Origin: Massilia sp. UMI-21
GTDB lineage: Bacteria; Pseudomonadota; Gammaproteobacteria; Burkholderiales; Burkholderiaceae_D
Assembly (NCBI GenBank): GCA_015277795.1
Contig: CP063848.1
Location: 2,666,001 to 2,730,000, forward strand
Direction of reading: 5' to 3'
Length of the DNA stretch: 64,000 bases
Each line of letters opens with the position of its first letter. Position 1 is the stretch's first letter. Under the pieces are notes generated by a model. It searched no databases. It was given only the letters and a program-made list of their open reading frames with translations, and was not told the DNA's origin. Shown here piece by piece: positions 62,462 to 64,000 of this stretch. The translations under genes and the position numbers were made by a program.

Positions 62462-63727
62462 ATGGCGAACGCATGCGGCCTTGATTTCGGCACGTCCAAT
62501 TCCACCGTCGGCTGGTTGCCCGGCACCGCCGCGCAGGCCGGCGCCAAGGCCTTGCTCTCCCTCGAAGACGGCAAGGCGACCCTGCCTTCGGTCGTGTTCT
62601 TCAACGCCGACGACGAGCAGGTCACGTATGGCCGCGCCGCGCTGGCCGAATACCTGGAAGGCTACGAGGGGCGCCTGATGCGCTCCCTGAAAAGCCTGCT
62701 CGGCACCAGCCTGATCGACGGCCAGACCGAGGTGGGCGGGCGGGCGCTGCCGTTCAAGGCCCTGCTGGGCCAGTTCATCGGCGAGGTCAAGCGCCGCGCC
62801 GAAGGCCAGGCGGGCCGCGAGTTCGGCAGCGCCGTGTTCGGCCGTCCGGTGTTCTTCATCGACGACGACCCGCAGGCCGACCGCCGCGCCCAGGACACGC
62901 TGGAAGAAGTCGCGCGATCGGTCGGATTCCGCGAGATCTCGTTCCAGTACGAGCCGATCGCCGCCGCCTTCGATTACGAGTCGCGGATCGCGCGCGAGGA
63001 GCTGGTCCTGATCGCCGACATCGGCGGCGGCACCTCCGACTTCTCGCTGGTGCGCCTCGGCCCCGAGCGCGCGGGCCGCACCGAACGGCGCGACGACATC
63101 CTGGCCAACGGCGGCGTGCACATCGGCGGCACCGACTTCGACAAGTACCTGAGCCTGGCGAGCGTGATGCCGCTGCTCGGCTACGGCAGCACGCTGCTGT
63201 CGGGCGCGGCGATCCCGTCGAGCTACTACTTCAACCTGGCCACCTGGCATACCATCAACCAGGCTTACAGCCGCAAGAACATCGCCCAGCTGGCCGACCT
63301 GGTGCGCGATGCGGCCGAGCCGGGCAAGCTGCTGCGCCTGCAGAACCTGATCGACGAGCGCGCCGGGCACTGGCTGGCGATCCAGGTCGAAGCGGCCAAG
63401 ATCGGCTTGTCCGGCAGCCCGACGGTGAACATGGAGCTCGACCGCCTGGCACCGCCGGAATCGCTGGTGGTCACGCGCGAAGGCTTCGAGGCCGCGATCG
63501 CGCAACTGGTCGATCAGGTCGGCGCCACCGTGCTGCGCCTGTTTTCGGACGCCGGCGTGGCGCCGGATGCGGTGGACACGGTGTTCTTCACCGGCGGCTC
63601 GAGCGGCGTGTCGCTGCTGCGCGAGCGCATCGGGGCGCTGGTGCCGCGCGCGCAAAAGGTCGAGGGCGACCTGTTCGGCAGCATCGGCGCCGGCCTGGCG
63701 CTCGACGCGCTGCGCAAGTTCGGTTAA
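62462..63727 (+). CDS. Hsp70-family protein (YegD-like)
   Basis: A 421-residue actin-fold ATPase related to DnaK but without the peptide-binding domain. Phosphate 1 is L-D-F-G-T-S-N-S-T-V (7-16), phosphate 2 is I-A-D-I-G-G-G-T-S-D-F-S (about 184-195), and the adenosine motif is F-F-T-G-G-S-S-G-V-S near the C-terminus. E. coli YegD is the nearest characterised pattern; it is thought to be a chaperone-like protein of unknown client. It is followed 31 nt later by an exonuclease gene. Confidence 0.9.
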   Translation: MANACGLDFGTSNSTVGWLPGTAAQAGAKALLSLEDGKATLPSVVFFNADDEQVTYGRAALAEYLEGYEGRLMRSLKSLLGTSLIDGQTEVGGRALPFKALLGQFIGEVKRRAEGQAGREFGSAVFGRPVFFIDDDPQADRRAQDTLEEVARSVGFREISFQYEPIAAAFDYESRIAREELVLIADIGGGTSDFSLVRLGPERAGRTERRDDILANGGVHIGGTDFDKYLSLASVMPLLGYGSTLLSGAAIPSSYYFNLATWHTINQAYSRKNIAQLADLVRDAAEPGKLLRLQNLIDERAGHWLAIQVEAAKIGLSGSPTVNMELDRLAPPESLVVTREGFEAAIAQLVDQVGATVLRLFSDAGVAPDAVDTVFFTGGSSGVSLLRERIGALVPRAQKVEGDLFGSIGAGLALDALRKFG

Positions 63728-63758
63728 CCTCGGCGCATGACGCCAGCAAGGACAAGAC

Positions 63759-64000
63759 ATGAGTGTGTTTGAACGCCCGATCGTGATGCTCGACTTCGAG
63801 ACCACCGGCCTGTCGCCCGAGATGGGCGACCGCATCACCGAGGTGGCGGCGCTGCGCATCGTCGGCGGCGAGATCCGCGAGCGCTACGTCTCGCTGGTGA
63901 ACTGCGGCGTGCGTGTTCCGTCCTTCATCACCGGGCTGACCGGCATCACCCAGGAGATGGTCGATACCGCGCCGCCGAGCCAGACGGTGGTGGCCGAGCT
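63759..64000 (+). CDS. 3'-5' exonuclease, DnaQ-like (partial)
   Basis: Only the first 80 codons are in the window. They show ExoI in V-M-L-D-F-E-T-T-G-L-S-P-E (about 9-21) and the following R-I-T-E-V-A-A-L-R-I, so this is a DEDD-type exonuclease like the DNA polymerase III epsilon subunit. It is distinct from the dnaQ at 34829. AAGGA (63748-63752) precedes ATG 63759 at good spacing. Whether it is a stand-alone exonuclease or a fusion cannot be seen. Confidence 0.85.
   Translation, partial: MSVFERPIVMLDFETTGLSPEMGDRITEVAALRIVGGEIRERYVSLVNCGVRVPSFITGLTGITQEMVDTAPPSQTVVAE

Overview
The window is about two-thirds G+C, densely coded, and reads as a chromosomal segment of a betaproteobacterium of the order Burkholderiales, most likely Oxalobacteraceae (Massilia-like). 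This rests on recognised families, not on a search: PEP-CTERM sorted proteins, the gloB-methyltransferase-rnhA-dnaQ block, the wrbA/YihY divergon, paired cyanophycin synthetases and many c-di-GMP proteins.

Layout. 1-2.1 kb: thyA, a low-GC folA and a DUF4337 membrane protein, all on the minus strand. 2.2-5.8 kb: a small conserved protein, L-threonine aldolase and a chemoreceptor. 14.4-5.95 kb (minus): a long tightly packed run, wrbA, DUF2069, FAD-linked 2-hydroxyacid dehydrogenase, DUF4124, an FtsX-type permease, an AttH/CrtC-like protein and an MsbA-like exporter, with YihY divergent from wrbA. 15.9-26 kb: an Mpo1-like protein, an alpha/beta hydrolase, a MetY-like enzyme, a CBS protein, three signalling proteins (REC/DUF3369-GGDEF-EAL, HDOD, PAS-GGDEF-EAL) and aroC. 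26-35.5 kb: AidB-like acyl-CoA dehydrogenase, upp, an Hpt protein, a cold-shock gene, a LysR regulator divergent from malate synthase, and the gloB/rnhA/dnaQ block.

35.57-40.83 kb: two identical tRNA-Val(CAC) genes bracket two directly abutting, nearly identical 1,857-bp group II introns and a HAF-repeat PEP-CTERM gene whose stop codon lies inside the second intron. The first intron sits just after the tRNA terminator, the hallmark of bacterial class C introns. 40.9-53 kb: a second PEP-CTERM gene, an AI-2E family permease, htpX, two diguanylate cyclases, an MHYT hybrid histidine kinase, an amino-acid permease and nicotinamidase.

52.4-61.7 kb is a storage-polymer locus. A haem-oxygenase-like diiron protein and cyanophycin synthetase 1 lie on the plus strand. 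A small outer-membrane barrel protein lies between. An overlapping minus-strand operon encodes isoaspartyl dipeptidase, cyanophycinase and cyanophycin synthetase 2. Together these would make the Asp-Arg polymer, cut it to beta-Asp-Arg and release the amino acids; the role of the haem-oxygenase-like protein is unknown. The window ends with DUF2244, an Hsp70-like protein and the start of a 3'-5' exonuclease gene.

The observations I rate highest are the tandem class C introns, the diiron oxygenase gene beside cyanophycin synthetase, and the compositionally foreign folA.
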